Source: Ornithinibacillus californiensis (GTDB lineage Bacteria; Bacillota; Bacilli; Bacillales; Amphibacillaceae). From it: DNA of 64,000 bases. Location of the stretch: NCBI RefSeq assembly GCF_001038485.1, contig NZ_LDUE01000063.1, forward strand, positions 124,001 to 188,000, in the 5' to 3' direction. The notes under the pieces are model-generated. The model worked only from the letters and a program-made list of their open reading frames with translations. It made no database searches and was not told the origin of the DNA. A program made the position numbers and the translations under genes. This document shows, in pieces, positions 53,073-62,699 of this stretch (positions are counted from its first letter, which is position 1; the number at the start of each line of letters is the position of its first letter).

Positions 53073-54083
53073 ATGAACGATCGGTATTCACGTCAGGCTT
53101 TATTTAAACCAATCGGCAATTATGGGCAGGAGAAAATACGAGAAAAACATGTGCTGATTATAGGTTGTGGTGCTTTAGGAACAGCGAATGCAGAGAGCTT
53201 AGTTCGTGCGGGAATTGGTAGGCTAACAATCATCGATCGAGATTATGTGGAGGAGAGTAATCTACATAGACAACAGCTTTTTACGGAACGAGATTACCTA
53301 GATCAATTGCCAAAAGCTGTTGCAGCCAAAAATCATTTACATCGTATTAACTCATCGGTGGATATTGTGACATATGTAATGGATGGGGATAGTACCAACA
53401 TAGCCCCATTATTAGATGATGTAGATCTTGTTATTGATGCAACAGATAATTTTGATATACGATTTATTATGAATGACTTGGTTCACCAATATAACATTCC
53501 TTGGATTTTTGGTTCTTGTGTTGGCAGTACGGGAATGAGTTATACCATTATACCTGATAAAACTCCGTGCCTACAATGTTTGCTTGAAGCAACACCTGTT
53601 TCTGGGGCTACCTGTGATTCTGTAGGTGTTATTGCTCCTACTGTGCAAATGGTAGTTGCTCATCAGCAGGTGGAAGCTCTGAAAATATTAGTAGAAGATT
53701 TTGAAGCTCTGCGTACTAGACTAGTAACTTTTGACCTGTGGAATAATTTATACCATACGATTGACATGAAACGATCTAAAAAAAGTACTTGTCCTACTTG
53801 TGGTGAGAATCGAAGTTATCCTAAGCTAACTTATGAGTCTCAAACAAAGATGGAAGTACTTTGTGGTAGAAATACTGTTCAGGTTCGAGCAAAGAGAGAA
53901 GTACATCTTGATGAACTTGCAGTACGTTTAAGCGAACTTGGGAAAATACATCAAAATGATTTCTTATTGTCGTTAGAATACCAGGAATACCGTGTGGTAA
54001 TTTTTAGAGATGGCAGGGTCTTGATTCACGGAACAGATTCTACAGAAGAGGCTAGAAATATATATTATCAGTTAGTTGGATAG
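53073..54083 (+). CDS. moeB: ThiF/MoeB-family adenylyltransferase
   Basis: 336 residues. The E1-like nucleotide loop GCGALGTANAESLVRAGIG (about residues 31-49) is followed by DYVEESNLHRQQLF. ATDNFDIR and the zinc cysteines CLQC and CPTC are present, plus the CDSVGVIAP region. It adenylates the C-terminal Gly of the MoaD/ThiS-type carrier. An extra domain of about 85 residues follows the last zinc cysteines. Position between moaA and moeA argues for MoeB rather than ThiF. Confidence 0.88.
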   Translation: MNDRYSRQALFKPIGNYGQEKIREKHVLIIGCGALGTANAESLVRAGIGRLTIIDRDYVEESNLHRQQLFTERDYLDQLPKAVAAKNHLHRINSSVDIVTYVMDGDSTNIAPLLDDVDLVIDATDNFDIRFIMNDLVHQYNIPWIFGSCVGSTGMSYTIIPDKTPCLQCLLEATPVSGATCDSVGVIAPTVQMVVAHQQVEALKILVEDFEALRTRLVTFDLWNNLYHTIDMKRSKKSTCPTCGENRSYPKLTYESQTKMEVLCGRNTVQVRAKREVHLDELAVRLSELGKIHQNDFLLSLEYQEYRVVIFRDGRVLIHGTDSTEEARNIYYQLVG

Positions 54084-54094
54084 GAGGTAGCAAC

Positions 54095-55405
54095 ATGGTT
54101 GAGAGACGAAAGCCGATTAAAGTAAATGAAGCTATTCAACGTGTCATGAACTATAAGAAAAATGGAAGTGTTCAGTTACTATCAATTGAAGATTCTTATG
54201 GGCATTTTCTAGGTCAAGATCTTATCGCTGACCATGATGTGCCTTTTTTTGACCGGTCGCCATATGATGGTTTCGCTATTCGAGCCGCAGATACTCAAGG
54301 AGCTTCAAGAGAAAATCCAATTACTTTTGAAGTGATTGGTGAGATTGGTGCAGGTAGTGTGTTTGAAGGTGATGTCGGCGATTATCAGGCTGTACGTATT
54401 ATGACTGGCGCACAAATCCCTGAAAGTTGTGATGCGGTAGTTATGCTAGAGTTAACAAATGAATTTAAAGATAATGGAAAGTCTTATTTTGATTTAAAGC
54501 GCAGTTCTAAAGTCGGTCAAAATATTTCTTTCACTGGGGAAGATGCAAAAAAAGGAACTATTTTAGCCCCAAAGGGAACGTATATTAATCCAGGGATTGT
54601 TGCATTACTTGCTACCTTTGGTTATAAAAAAGTCCCCGTTTGTGTAAAACCCAAAATAGGGATTATAGCTACCGGAAGTGAGCTATTAGAGGTGGATCAA
54701 CCACTTGAACCAGGGAAAATCAGAAATAGTAACGCTTATATGGTGCATGCTCAAGTGAAACGAGCTGGCGGTGAGCCTATTTATCTGGGGCAGTTCAATG
54801 ATGACTTTGATATGTGTTTCAAGCAAGTATCGGAGGCGTTGGATAAAGTAGACTTATTGATTACCACTGGGGGTGTTTCAGTTGGGGACTATGACTATCT
54901 ACCAGCAATCTATGAGAAGTTAGGTGCTAATGTCTTATTTAATAAGATAGCAATGCGTCCAGGTAGTGTTACAACGGTTGCGGAATTCAATGGGAAGCTT
55001 TTATTTGGATTATCTGGTAATCCCTCAGCTTGTTATGTGGGTTTTGAATTATTTACAAGGCCAATCATTCGTGAATATTTACATATGAATAAGCCATTTC
55101 TAAAGAAAGAGATTGGTATTCTTGGAGCAGACTTTAATAAAGCTAATCCATTTGATAGATTTGTGCGTGGGCAATTAAGGTTTGAAAATGGTAGTTTAAT
55201 AGCGAATCCAGTGGGACTCGATAAGTCAAATGTTGTTTCCTCGTTGGGACTTGCAAATATCCTGATCCAACTACCAGGTGGCACGAAAGGCTATGAAGCT
55301 GGTATGGAGGTTTCACTTATTTTATTAGAAGACCAAGAAGGTGCAACTTTTAATGATTATGTAATGAATGAGATTAACTCTAAGAGGAGCATGCGGAATG
55401 GATAG
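54095..55405 (+). CDS. moeA: Molybdopterin molybdenumtransferase MoeA
   Basis: 436 residues. The MoeA sequence marks are visible: DVPFFDRSPYDGFAIRA near residue 48, RIMTGAQIPESCDAVV near 103, TTGGVSVGDYDYL near 263, and a PGSVTTVAEF..LSGNPSACYVGFELF near 291. It inserts molybdate into adenylated molybdopterin. AGGAGG lies 8 bases before the ATG. It overlaps moaE by 8 bases. Confidence 0.93.
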   Translation: MVERRKPIKVNEAIQRVMNYKKNGSVQLLSIEDSYGHFLGQDLIADHDVPFFDRSPYDGFAIRAADTQGASRENPITFEVIGEIGAGSVFEGDVGDYQAVRIMTGAQIPESCDAVVMLELTNEFKDNGKSYFDLKRSSKVGQNISFTGEDAKKGTILAPKGTYINPGIVALLATFGYKKVPVCVKPKIGIIATGSELLEVDQPLEPGKIRNSNAYMVHAQVKRAGGEPIYLGQFNDDFDMCFKQVSEALDKVDLLITTGGVSVGDYDYLPAIYEKLGANVLFNKIAMRPGSVTTVAEFNGKLLFGLSGNPSACYVGFELFTRPIIREYLHMNKPFLKKEIGILGADFNKANPFDRFVRGQLRFENGSLIANPVGLDKSNVVSSLGLANILIQLPGGTKGYEAGMEVSLILLEDQEGATFNDYVMNEINSKRSMRNG

Positions 55406-55865
55406 ATCGTTATTTGAAATTGTCGAGGAACCGATTCAGGTGGATAAGATAATAGAGAAAGTGTCAAGGAGAGATGCAGGCGCTATTACAACTTTTCTAG
55501 GTACAGTTCGTGAGTGGACAATGGGAAGAAAAACGATCTATTTGGAATACCAAGCTTATAAGCCAATGGCAGAAAAAATGCTCGTGCAGATTGGGAAAGA
55601 AATACAAGAGAAATGGCCAGATACAGTGGTTGCAATAAACCATCGTGTTGGCCAACTTGATATATCGGAGGTTGCAGTTGCAATTGCGGTTTCTTCTCCC
55701 CATCGAAAAGCAGCATATGACGCTAACGAATATGCTATTGAAAGGATAAAACAGATTGTACCAATTTGGAAGAAAGAACATTGGGAAGATGGAGAAACAT
55801 GGATTGGTGACCAGCTTGAACAAACTGCATATCCGAAAGGTGAACCATTTCTAAAGGAGGAATAA
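55398..55865 (+). CDS. moaE: Molybdopterin synthase large subunit MoaE
   Basis: 155 residues. It has the family marks GAITTFLGTVREWT, LEYQAYKPMAEKM, HRVGQLDISEVAVAIAVSSPHR and the catalytic Lys region IPIWKKE-like VPIWKKEHWEDGE. With MoaD it converts precursor Z to molybdopterin. ATG 55398 (after AGAGGAG) is preferred to the upstream in-frame start at 55368, which lies inside moeA. A strong AAAGGAGG at its end serves moaD. Confidence 0.93.
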   Translation: MDRSLFEIVEEPIQVDKIIEKVSRRDAGAITTFLGTVREWTMGRKTIYLEYQAYKPMAEKMLVQIGKEIQEKWPDTVVAINHRVGQLDISEVAVAIAVSSPHRKAAYDANEYAIERIKQIVPIWKKEHWEDGETWIGDQLEQTAYPKGEPFLKEE

Positions 55866-55867
55866 GC

Positions 55868-56101
55868 GTGATCACAATTTTACTTTTTGCACAACTACAA
55901 GAAACACTTGGGAAAGAACGTGTTGTGATAGAAGAATCTGGAATCACAGTGGCCGAATTAAAGGAAAAATTAAAGACTTCATATAATCTTCCTCAATTGG
56001 ACCATATCATGACAGCCATTAATGAGGAGTACGCATTACCGACGGATATTGTTTCTGAAGGTGATGTAGTAGCATTAATACCTCCAGTAAGTGGGGGATA
56101 G
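55868..56101 (+). CDS. moaD: Molybdopterin synthase sulfur carrier MoaD
   Basis: 77 residues, a ubiquitin-like fold ending in the essential Gly-Gly (IPPVSGG). The C-terminal glycine is thiocarboxylated after adenylation by the MoeB-like protein. GTG start with AAAGGAGG 7 bases upstream, two bases after moaE. Confidence 0.93.
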   Translation: MITILLFAQLQETLGKERVVIEESGITVAELKEKLKTSYNLPQLDHIMTAINEEYALPTDIVSEGDVVALIPPVSGG

Positions 56102-56106
56102 TATGT

Positions 56107-56613
56107 ATGGTTACGCTACAAATAGTTGGTTTTAAAAACAGTGGGAAAACAACTATAAGTAAGAAGATTATTAATTACCTTGCAAATAAACAGTTAAAAA
56201 TAGCCTCGCTTAAACATCATGGACATGGGGGTCTACCCGATGGGTTTAGTAATACAGATAGTGAGCAACATAAGCAATCTGGATCGGTATTAGCAGGCGT
56301 AGTAGGGGAACATGTTTTGCAACTATCTCATTCAGAAGATTGGCAGGCCAATGACATCATTAATATCTATAAACAATTTGGTGTGGACTTTTTATTAGTA
56401 GAAGGATTTAAAAACCTTGCTTATCCCAAATTAGTTCTTCTTCGAAATGAAGAAGATGCATCCTTATTATCCAAGCTTGAAAATATAATCGGAATTATAA
56501 AATCAAAAGATTTTCACCTGCCAAATAATACGTTGCCTGTATTCAATTCTGATGATTTCCCCCAAATAGGTGAATGGATCTATCATGGCTACAGAGAGGG
56601 GAAATTGGGATGA
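56107..56613 (+). CDS. mobB: Molybdopterin-guanine dinucleotide biosynthesis adaptor MobB
   Basis: 168 residues. The P-loop is GFKNSGKTT (residues 8-16), followed by IASLKHHGHGG and DTDS-type stretch NTDSEQHKQSGSV. Later VDFLLVEGFKNLAYPKLV is conserved. MobB is a GTP-binding helper of MobA. It overlaps mobA by four bases. MGD formation is what the bis-MGD formate-dehydrogenase-like enzyme requires. Confidence 0.92.
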   Translation: MVTLQIVGFKNSGKTTISKKIINYLANKQLKIASLKHHGHGGLPDGFSNTDSEQHKQSGSVLAGVVGEHVLQLSHSEDWQANDIINIYKQFGVDFLLVEGFKNLAYPKLVLLRNEEDASLLSKLENIIGIIKSKDFHLPNNTLPVFNSDDFPQIGEWIYHGYREGKLG

Positions 56614-57218
56614 AGCACTCTATTTCTGGAATAATTTTAGCAGGAGGAAAGTCAAGTAGATTTGGTTCTCCAAAGGCATTTGCACGGAAGGATGGTATTC
56701 CTTTCTATCAAAGTTCCATTGATAAATGTAAGCCATTCATCGAAACTATTACTCTTGTAACTAGTATAGAGTTAGTTAAAAAGTTTAATATACCAGATCC
56801 AGACATATACGTCATAACCGACAAAGAAGATATTGCGGGACTAGGCCCTCTAGCAGGGATTTATTCTGGAATGGAGAAGGTAGACTCTGAATGGTATCTT
56901 ATTTCGCCTATTGATGTTCCATTTTTAGAGGGACGAATATTAAAAATGCTTCTTCAAAAGATCGAGGTGGGGAAAGAGGTTATTGTACCTATGGTAAATG
57001 GTCGAGTGGAACCTCTTATTGCAGTTTACCATCGTTCATTGAAGGGGAAAATTATCGAGCAACTTAAACGAAGAGAACTGGCCCCTAAGCAGTTATTTGA
57101 ACGAAGCCAAGTCGTTTATGTAGAGATAGATGACGAGAAACCATTTCGAAATATTAACTATCGAGATGATTTAGATCGTTATACTCATATGGATGAAAGA
57201 GGAGGGGAAAGATGTTAA
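56610..57218 (+). CDS. mobA: Molybdenum cofactor guanylyltransferase MobA
   Basis: 202 residues. The nucleotide-binding start GIILAGGKSSRFGSPKAF carries the GG-x-SxRxG signature. GLGPLAGIYSGM and ISPIDVPFL (metal-binding Asp) follow. It transfers GMP to molybdopterin to give MGD. ATG 56610 is chosen; the in-frame ATG at 56574 is inside mobB. It overlaps moaB by seven bases. Confidence 0.92.
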   Translation: MKHSISGIILAGGKSSRFGSPKAFARKDGIPFYQSSIDKCKPFIETITLVTSIELVKKFNIPDPDIYVITDKEDIAGLGPLAGIYSGMEKVDSEWYLISPIDVPFLEGRILKMLLQKIEVGKEVIVPMVNGRVEPLIAVYHRSLKGKIIEQLKRRELAPKQLFERSQVVYVEIDDEKPFRNINYRDDLDRYTHMDERGGERC

Positions 57219-57730
57219 ATGACCATCGGCAACATGCTAAAGGTTGTGTAAAATGTGCTGTTCTTACGGTTAGTGATACGCGTACAAAGGAAACTGACAA
57301 GAGTGGTCAATTAATGGTTGAGCTATTAGAAAAGCATGGACATTCGATTGAACAATATGAAGTAATTCAAGACGAAATAACGCTTATACAGGAAATGATC
57401 AAAAGGGTTTGTGCGAATAACAATGTGGAAGCAGTACTTATTAATGGTGGAACCGGCATTGCTAGTCGAGATGTGACCATTGAAGCGATACAGCCACTGT
57501 TTGCAAAAGAAATCCCTGGTTTTGGTGAGTTATTTAGAATGCTGAGTTATCAACTGGATATTGGCTCTGCGAGTATGTTATCACGTGCGGTAGCAGGGGT
57601 TGTCAATAACCGTGTTGTGTTTTCAACCCCTGGTTCCTCTAAAGCAGTCAAGTTAGCAATGGAAGAATTAATATTACCAGAGCTTGGTCATGCAGTAAGG
57701 GAAATTACAAAGGATAATAAAGCAATATAA
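57212..57730 (+). CDS. moaB: Molybdopterin adenylyltransferase-type protein MoaB
   Basis: 172 residues of the MoaB/MogA fold. LTVSDTRTKETDKSGQ is the N-terminal motif and INGGTGIASRDVTIEAI the substrate-binding loop; STPGSSKAVKLAMEELILPE follows. It adenylates molybdopterin before MoeA acts. It is the last gene of the plus-strand moco operon and shares a terminator with the convergent moaC. Confidence 0.92.
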   Translation: MLNDHRQHAKGCVKCAVLTVSDTRTKETDKSGQLMVELLEKHGHSIEQYEVIQDEITLIQEMIKRVCANNNVEAVLINGGTGIASRDVTIEAIQPLFAKEIPGFGELFRMLSYQLDIGSASMLSRAVAGVVNNRVVFSTPGSSKAVKLAMEELILPELGHAVREITKDNKAI

Positions 57731-57762
57731 AAGGCATTCACTTAGTACAGTGGATGCCTTTT
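57729..57762. terminator. Shared terminator between moaB and moaC
   Basis: A 13-bp stem with one G-T pair (AAAAGGCATTCAC with GTGGATGCCTTTT, 8-base loop) has T on one side and A on the other, so it can work both ways. Confidence 0.8.
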
Positions 57763-57775
57763 ATCGCTTTCTTTA

Positions 57776-58255
57776 TTACTTTCGGGTAAAGTCTCCGTTC
57801 TTACCACCACTTTTTTCTAGTAAGTAGGTAGAGCCTATGGTCATACTTTTGTCTACAGCTTTACACATGTCATAGACGGTTAATGCTGTAATGGATGCTG
57901 CGGTTAAGGCTTCCATTTCAACACCTGTGCTACCAACCGTTTTTACTTCTGTTTGAATGATTAGCTCAATTTTATCATTCTCTATGTTCTGCCAATCAAA
58001 AGTAATGTTAATGCCACTAATAGGAATAGGGTGACACATAGGAATAAGAGATGAGGTTTGCTTTGCTGCCATAATACCAGCAACTTGGGCAACAGACAGA
58101 ACATCCCCTTTCTTAATGTTCTGGTTTTGTATTGCATCATAAACTTGGTTGCTCATGATGATGCTTGACCTCGCTATAGCAATGCGAGTGCTTGCCTCTT
58201 TATTTGATATATCTACCATTCTTGCACGACCGTCGTTATTAAAATGTGTAAGCAT
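57776..58255 (-). CDS. moaC: Cyclic pyranopterin monophosphate synthase MoaC
   Basis: 159 residues. Core motifs: [71 protein letters not shown]. It completes the first moco step started by MoaA. The start at 58255 (GGAGGGGA upstream) is preferred to 58288. It is the only moco gene on the minus strand, facing the operon. Confidence 0.94.
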   Translation of the reverse strand: MLTHFNNDGRARMVDISNKEASTRIAIARSSIIMSNQVYDAIQNQNIKKGDVLSVAQVAGIMAAKQTSSLIPMCHPIPISGINITFDWQNIENDKIELIIQTEVKTVGSTGVEMEALTAASITALTVYDMCKAVDKSMTIGSTYLLEKSGGKNGDFTRK

Positions 58256-58343
58256 GCGATTCCCCTCCGAATTGTCTGTTATATCCATCTTATTTTAGAG
58301 AGTGTCAAAAGACAAGTGTTCTATAGGAAAGAAGATAGATAGA

Positions 58344-58934
58344 CTATCTGGAGACAAATGGATTCCCGGTAACCCAGAAACGATACGGGTAGTCTTTTGC
58401 CTCGCCTGCATTATCAATGCCAATCCGTTTTCCTTGCTCAATTGAAATAGGCTTTTTTCCTTTTGCTATAAATAACGATGAATTATAGAAAGTTTTTCCG
58501 TAATCATCCATGGTAATGTTTAAAGCTTTGGTTAATTTTCCAGGACCACTTGTTAAGTTTTTAAAATTAGTAACGGGTCTTCTATTTAGCATTAGATTTA
58601 TCCCTGAATTAGGTTCAACTGCACGTATTAAGATAGCCTCTGGAGTACCAACTGGGCCAGAGACAACATTGACCAAGCAATGGGTATGCATTTGGTATGT
58701 GTAAATATGACCGGGCTCATGAAACATAATCTCTGTGCGTTTTGTTCTTCGATTTTGATAACTATGTGCCGCTTGGTCAACAGCACCAAGGTAGGCTTCT
58801 GTCTCTATGATTATTCCAGAGGTAATCCCTTCGTTCGTTTCTTTAACAATCAGACACCCTAGTAGCTCCTTTGCTAGATCAAGTGTAGGATTTTGATAAA
58901 ATTCTTTCGGTAGAGGAATAAACTTATCATTCAT
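58344..58934 (-). CDS. aag: DNA-3-methyladenine glycosylase (AAG/MPG family)
   Basis: 196 residues. It starts with ELLGCLIV and has IIETEAYLGAVDQAAHSY, carrying the catalytic Glu and the Tyr/His pocket. MFHEPGHIYTYQMHTHCLVNVV and LTSGPGKLTKALNI follow, all diagnostic. It removes alkylated and deaminated purines from DNA in base-excision repair. GGAAAC-type spacing upstream gives a modest ribosome binding site. Confidence 0.93.
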   Translation of the reverse strand: MNDKFIPLPKEFYQNPTLDLAKELLGCLIVKETNEGITSGIIIETEAYLGAVDQAAHSYQNRRTKRTEIMFHEPGHIYTYQMHTHCLVNVVSGPVGTPEAILIRAVEPNSGINLMLNRRPVTNFKNLTSGPGKLTKALNITMDDYGKTFYNSSLFIAKGKKPISIEQGKRIGIDNAGEAKDYPYRFWVTGNPFVSR

Positions 58935-59103
58935 AAGATGTTTCCTTTCTATTATAACTATGATTTTTTTATTCGTTGTAATTAGAATATAATTGAAACT
59001 TATCGTTCTTATCTATCGTAATAATAGTTAGAGTGTCGGTAAATCTGATATGATTGGAATAGGTATTAAATCCTATACACATTATTTATTAGGAGGAACA
59101 GCT

Positions 59104-61839
59104 TTGGATTTTACAGTTTTCGAGAACAATGCTTCAAAAAAGAAGCCCAAAATGTCAAAGGTTAAAACCATTACATTATTGGTTATAGCTTTAATTCTTA
59201 TAATTGGATTTTTATCTGTTGGGTTTTTAACAGATTATATCTGGATGGATAGTGAAGGTTTCCGTGATGTATTTATCACGATGTTAGGTAGTAAAGTGCT
59301 ATTAGCATCAGCTGGATTTGTTATATTTCTGACATTATCCATGGTAACATTCTTCTGGATTCGCAGTTCGTATATTAGTCACCTAGATAAAGAACAGCTA
59401 CCCCCAATCATTCTAGAAAAAAAGAAAAGTAGCGCTATTATATTTGGAGCTTCTTTCTTTATTGGACTATTTGGGAGTTCACTGGTCCAAGGTATCGGAT
59501 GGGAACCATTATTAAAGTTCATGAACCAGGCAACGTTTGGTATCTCTGATCCACATTTTGATATGGATATCTCTTTCTATATGTATACCTTACCTGTATT
59601 AGAGATTGCTTTAAACTTATTATTAGGACTAGCTATCTTCTATTTCTTGATTGAAGCAGGATTTTATTCTGTCTTTGGGATGTACCGCAAAAGTAAAAAA
59701 GCCCAAGTTCACATGGGTGTTACATTAGGATTCGTAGGGTTATTACTTGCCGGTTTGCATGTATTAGCGCCATATGAAACATTACTAACGAATCAAGTGA
59801 ATATTTTTCAGGAAAGTGCTGTATATGGATTAAGTTATACAGATCAGCTAATAAACATTCCTAAATCTTATATTTTGGCAGCCGCTGCGGTAATAGGAGC
59901 TATCTGGATGATTATAGCGATGAATCGTGGAAAGATTTTTTCGATGGCTATACCTATTGTCGGCTACGTGATTTTGGTAGTTATTGGACAACTTACTAGT
60001 GTGGTTGTACAAAGCTTTATCGTTTCACCGAATGAATTCTCTAAAGAAGAACCTTATTTAGCACATAACTTAGAGTACACAAAAGCAGCATATCGGTTAG
60101 CTGGCATAGAAGAACAAGAGCACCCAGCAAATAATACATTAGATAATGCTATGGTAGAACGTAATATGAAGACGATAGAAAATGTACGTATAAATGATGT
60201 TAGGCCATTGAAAGACGTTTATGACCAAACACAAACCATTCGACCTTATTATTCATTTAATGATGTGGATATTGACCGTTATATGGTGGATGGGGATTAT
60301 GAACAAGTCTTTATTAGTGCAAGAGAATTAGTAACGGAAGACCTATCTGAACAAGCCAAAACATGGGAGAACTTGAACCTAAGTTATACTCATGGATATG
60401 GTGTTGTTATGAGTCATGTTAATCAAGTGACACCACAAGGTCAACCAGAATACATGCTAAACAATCTTCCTCCTCAAGGTGTAATGGATATTACTCGCCC
60501 ACAAGTTTACTTTGGGGAAGAGTCCTATGATGAAGTAGTCGTTAATAGTAAAAAAGAGGAATTTGATTATCCACAAGGTAGTGATAATGCGACTTCCAAT
60601 TATGATGCGGCACGTGGTATTCCAATGACTGGTTTAAATCGTTTATTGTTTGCGATTAATACAGGTAATTTCCGTATGTTAGTATCAGACCAAATTACAG
60701 AAGAAAGTTTAATGCTCCATACCCGAAATATAGTAGACCGTGTTAATCGTATCGCACCATTTTTTACTTATGATAAGGATCCTTATATTTTCGTTCGTGA
60801 TGACGGAAGCCTTGCTTGGATGATGGATGCATATTTAACAGAAGAAAGGTATCCGTATGCAGAGCCTTATGGGAATACTGGAGAGAATTATATTCGAAAC
60901 TCTGTAAAAGTAGTCATTGATGCTTATACTGGAGAAGTTAATTTCTATCCTGTCGACCCTACTGATCCGTTACTTCAAACGTATCAGAATATCTTCCCGG
61001 ACTTATTTACGGATGAAGTACCTGAAGATATTAGGGCACACTTCCGCTATCCAGAAATGCTATTTACGATTCAAGCTTCAGTTTATGGGACATATCACAT
61101 GTCAAACTTAGAGGTTTTCTATAATCGTGAAGATGTATGGCAGTTCCCTACGGAGAAGTATTATAATGAAGATGTTACAATGGAGCCATACTATGTAACA
61201 ATGCGATTAGAGGGAAATGAGAACGAGGAATTCATATTAATGCAGCCATTTACCCCTAGAAAAAGGCAAAATATGATTGCTTGGATGGGTGTGAGAAACG
61301 ATGGTGAGAATTATGGCGAGATATTTGTCCATCGTTTCCCTAAACAAAAAAATGTTTATGGTCCACAACAAATAGAAAACAGGATCAATCAAGATAGTGT
61401 AATTTCTCAACAACTAAATCTATGGTCTCAAGGTGGATCTGAAGTTATTCGTGGGAATTTATTAGCAATACCTATTGAGGATACGATTCTATATGTAGAG
61501 CCAATTTACATTGAATCTTCTAATGAGACTTCGCTACCTGAAGTAAAGCAAGTGGTTGTAGCTTATGAGGATTACATTGTTATGGAAGAAACATTTGAAA
61601 AGGCGTTAGGCCGGATGCTTGAGATAGTCGACCCAGGTAATGACCCAAATATCGGGATAGATCCTACTGACCCTGAAGAAGGTAATGAGGGTGACGATCC
61701 AATATTGAATGCAGAAGGGACCCTTGTAGAATTATCTAATTTGTTTGATGCTTATCAAATTGCGCTTTCTCAAGGAGAATGGGAAAAAGCAGCAGAACTA
61801 ATGATTGAAATCGAAGGGATTTTAGAAGAGATTGAATAA
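59104..61839 (+). CDS. UPF0182-family membrane protein
   Basis: 911 residues. Seven hydrophobic helices occupy about residues 19-305 and a large exported domain of about 560 residues follows (for example YSFNDVDIDRYMVDG, SYTHGYGVVMSHVNQV and RLLFAINTGNFRMLVSDQI). The C-terminal part has a Asp/Pro/Glu linker (DPGNDPNIGIDPTDPEEG) and a final coiled helix. UPF0182 proteins are found in actinobacteria and firmicutes and their role is unknown. TTG 59104 is chosen for the AGGAGG just upstream. Confidence 0.88.
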   Translation: MDFTVFENNASKKKPKMSKVKTITLLVIALILIIGFLSVGFLTDYIWMDSEGFRDVFITMLGSKVLLASAGFVIFLTLSMVTFFWIRSSYISHLDKEQLPPIILEKKKSSAIIFGASFFIGLFGSSLVQGIGWEPLLKFMNQATFGISDPHFDMDISFYMYTLPVLEIALNLLLGLAIFYFLIEAGFYSVFGMYRKSKKAQVHMGVTLGFVGLLLAGLHVLAPYETLLTNQVNIFQESAVYGLSYTDQLINIPKSYILAAAAVIGAIWMIIAMNRGKIFSMAIPIVGYVILVVIGQLTSVVVQSFIVSPNEFSKEEPYLAHNLEYTKAAYRLAGIEEQEHPANNTLDNAMVERNMKTIENVRINDVRPLKDVYDQTQTIRPYYSFNDVDIDRYMVDGDYEQVFISARELVTEDLSEQAKTWENLNLSYTHGYGVVMSHVNQVTPQGQPEYMLNNLPPQGVMDITRPQVYFGEESYDEVVVNSKKEEFDYPQGSDNATSNYDAARGIPMTGLNRLLFAINTGNFRMLVSDQITEESLMLHTRNIVDRVNRIAPFFTYDKDPYIFVRDDGSLAWMMDAYLTEERYPYAEPYGNTGENYIRNSVKVVIDAYTGEVNFYPVDPTDPLLQTYQNIFPDLFTDEVPEDIRAHFRYPEMLFTIQASVYGTYHMSNLEVFYNREDVWQFPTEKYYNEDVTMEPYYVTMRLEGNENEEFILMQPFTPRKRQNMIAWMGVRNDGENYGEIFVHRFPKQKNVYGPQQIENRINQDSVISQQLNLWSQGGSEVIRGNLLAIPIEDTILYVEPIYIESSNETSLPEVKQVVVAYEDYIVMEETFEKALGRMLEIVDPGNDPNIGIDPTDPEEGNEGDDPILNAEGTLVELSNLFDAYQIALSQGEWEKAAELMIEIEGILEEIE

Positions 61840-61840
61840 A

Positions 61841-61874
61841 AAAAGTGCCAGGAATTAATCCTGGCGCTTTTTTC
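61841..61874. terminator. Terminator between UPF0182 gene and YjcZ-like gene
   Basis: A 13-bp stem (one G-T pair; AAAAGTGCCAGGA with TCCTGGCGCTTTT) with T on both sides serves the convergent genes. Confidence 0.85.
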
Positions 61875-61876
61875 AT

Positions 61877-61990
61877 TTAGTAGCCTCTACCATTTACGTA
61901 AGCAGAACCTACAATAATTAATAGGATGAAAAGAACGACTATCAATGCGAAGTCGTTGCTACCTCTGGAACCTCCACCGCCATAGCCCAT
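61877..61990 (-). CDS. YjcZ-like small membrane protein (37 aa)
   Basis: ATG 61990 has GGGAGGGA upstream. The product starts [20 protein letters not shown], continues with a hydrophobic helix ([12 protein letters not shown]) and ends NGRGY. This is the YjcZ/SscA pattern of small glycine-rich sporulation-associated proteins in Bacillaceae. It is too short for usual gene calls. It supports spore formation together with splAB. Confidence 0.85.
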   Translation of the reverse strand: MGYGGGGSRGSNDFALIVVLFILLIIVGSAYVNGRGY

Positions 61991-62093
61991 AGTACTTCCC
62001 TCCTTAAACTATAATCACTTATATACTATGGTGAAAAGGGAGTATCGTAGTGGACGGATATGTAAAAAATTCGAATTGTGCTTTCTTACTAAA

Positions 62094-62120
62094 CAAAAAA
62101 AGACTTCATATAGGAAGTCT
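62094..62120 (-). terminator. Terminator of the DUF2512 gene
   Basis: On the minus strand, AGACTTC-CTATAT-GAAGTCT (62101-62120) is followed by seven T. Confidence 0.75.
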
Positions 62121-62136
62121 TAATTAGAATCTTAAT

Positions 62137-62580
62137 TCAATCTTCTTTATGATGATTTTCATCAGTTATTTCTGAGCTAAACTCAGTCTGCATTCTACTA
62201 GGCGTTCTAATTTTTCCGGGATAGTATTTTTCATTTTTATTTAATACTCTATCCTTCATATAACGATGGTAAAAAATCTCGCCTACCGCAATAAATAAGG
62301 CCGATAGTAGTGCTGCATCTGCTATAGATATATTTAGTTCAAATAAAAATTGACCAATAATATAAATACTTAGAAATGATAGTCCAAAGTCGCCGATTGT
62401 GGCCCAAAAATTATCCACATTAGGTAAGATAAATGTATCACCTAAGTAAGCAACTGCACTTAAAATGATACTTGTGAGCAATATATCTCCAAAAGAAACA
62501 TCAAAAAATATACCTAATATAATCCAAAGTATGACAGTGGTTATTAGTAACTTGATAAAGAATGAGGTTGCGTGTTTCAT
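62137..62580 (-). CDS. DUF2512-family membrane protein (YndM-like)
   Basis: 147 residues, four helices at about 9-27, 32-50, 63-83 and 88-105, and a polar tail. The motif TFILPNVDNFWATIGDFGLSF is the DUF2512 hallmark. The function is unknown; YndM-like genes are frequent in sporeformers. Single gene. Confidence 0.85.
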   Translation of the reverse strand: MKHATSFFIKLLITTVILWIILGIFFDVSFGDILLTSIILSAVAYLGDTFILPNVDNFWATIGDFGLSFLSIYIIGQFLFELNISIADAALLSALFIAVGEIFYHRYMKDRVLNKNEKYYPGKIRTPSRMQTEFSSEITDENHHKED

Positions 62581-62699
62581 TTAGTTAATTCTCCTTTCCA
62601 AGCTTTAACTTAATTTTCCCTTCATAATTTATTTCATTCTCTCTAACACATCTATATTTTGAACAGGATAAGCAATACTATCATCAGAGGTGATTATAT

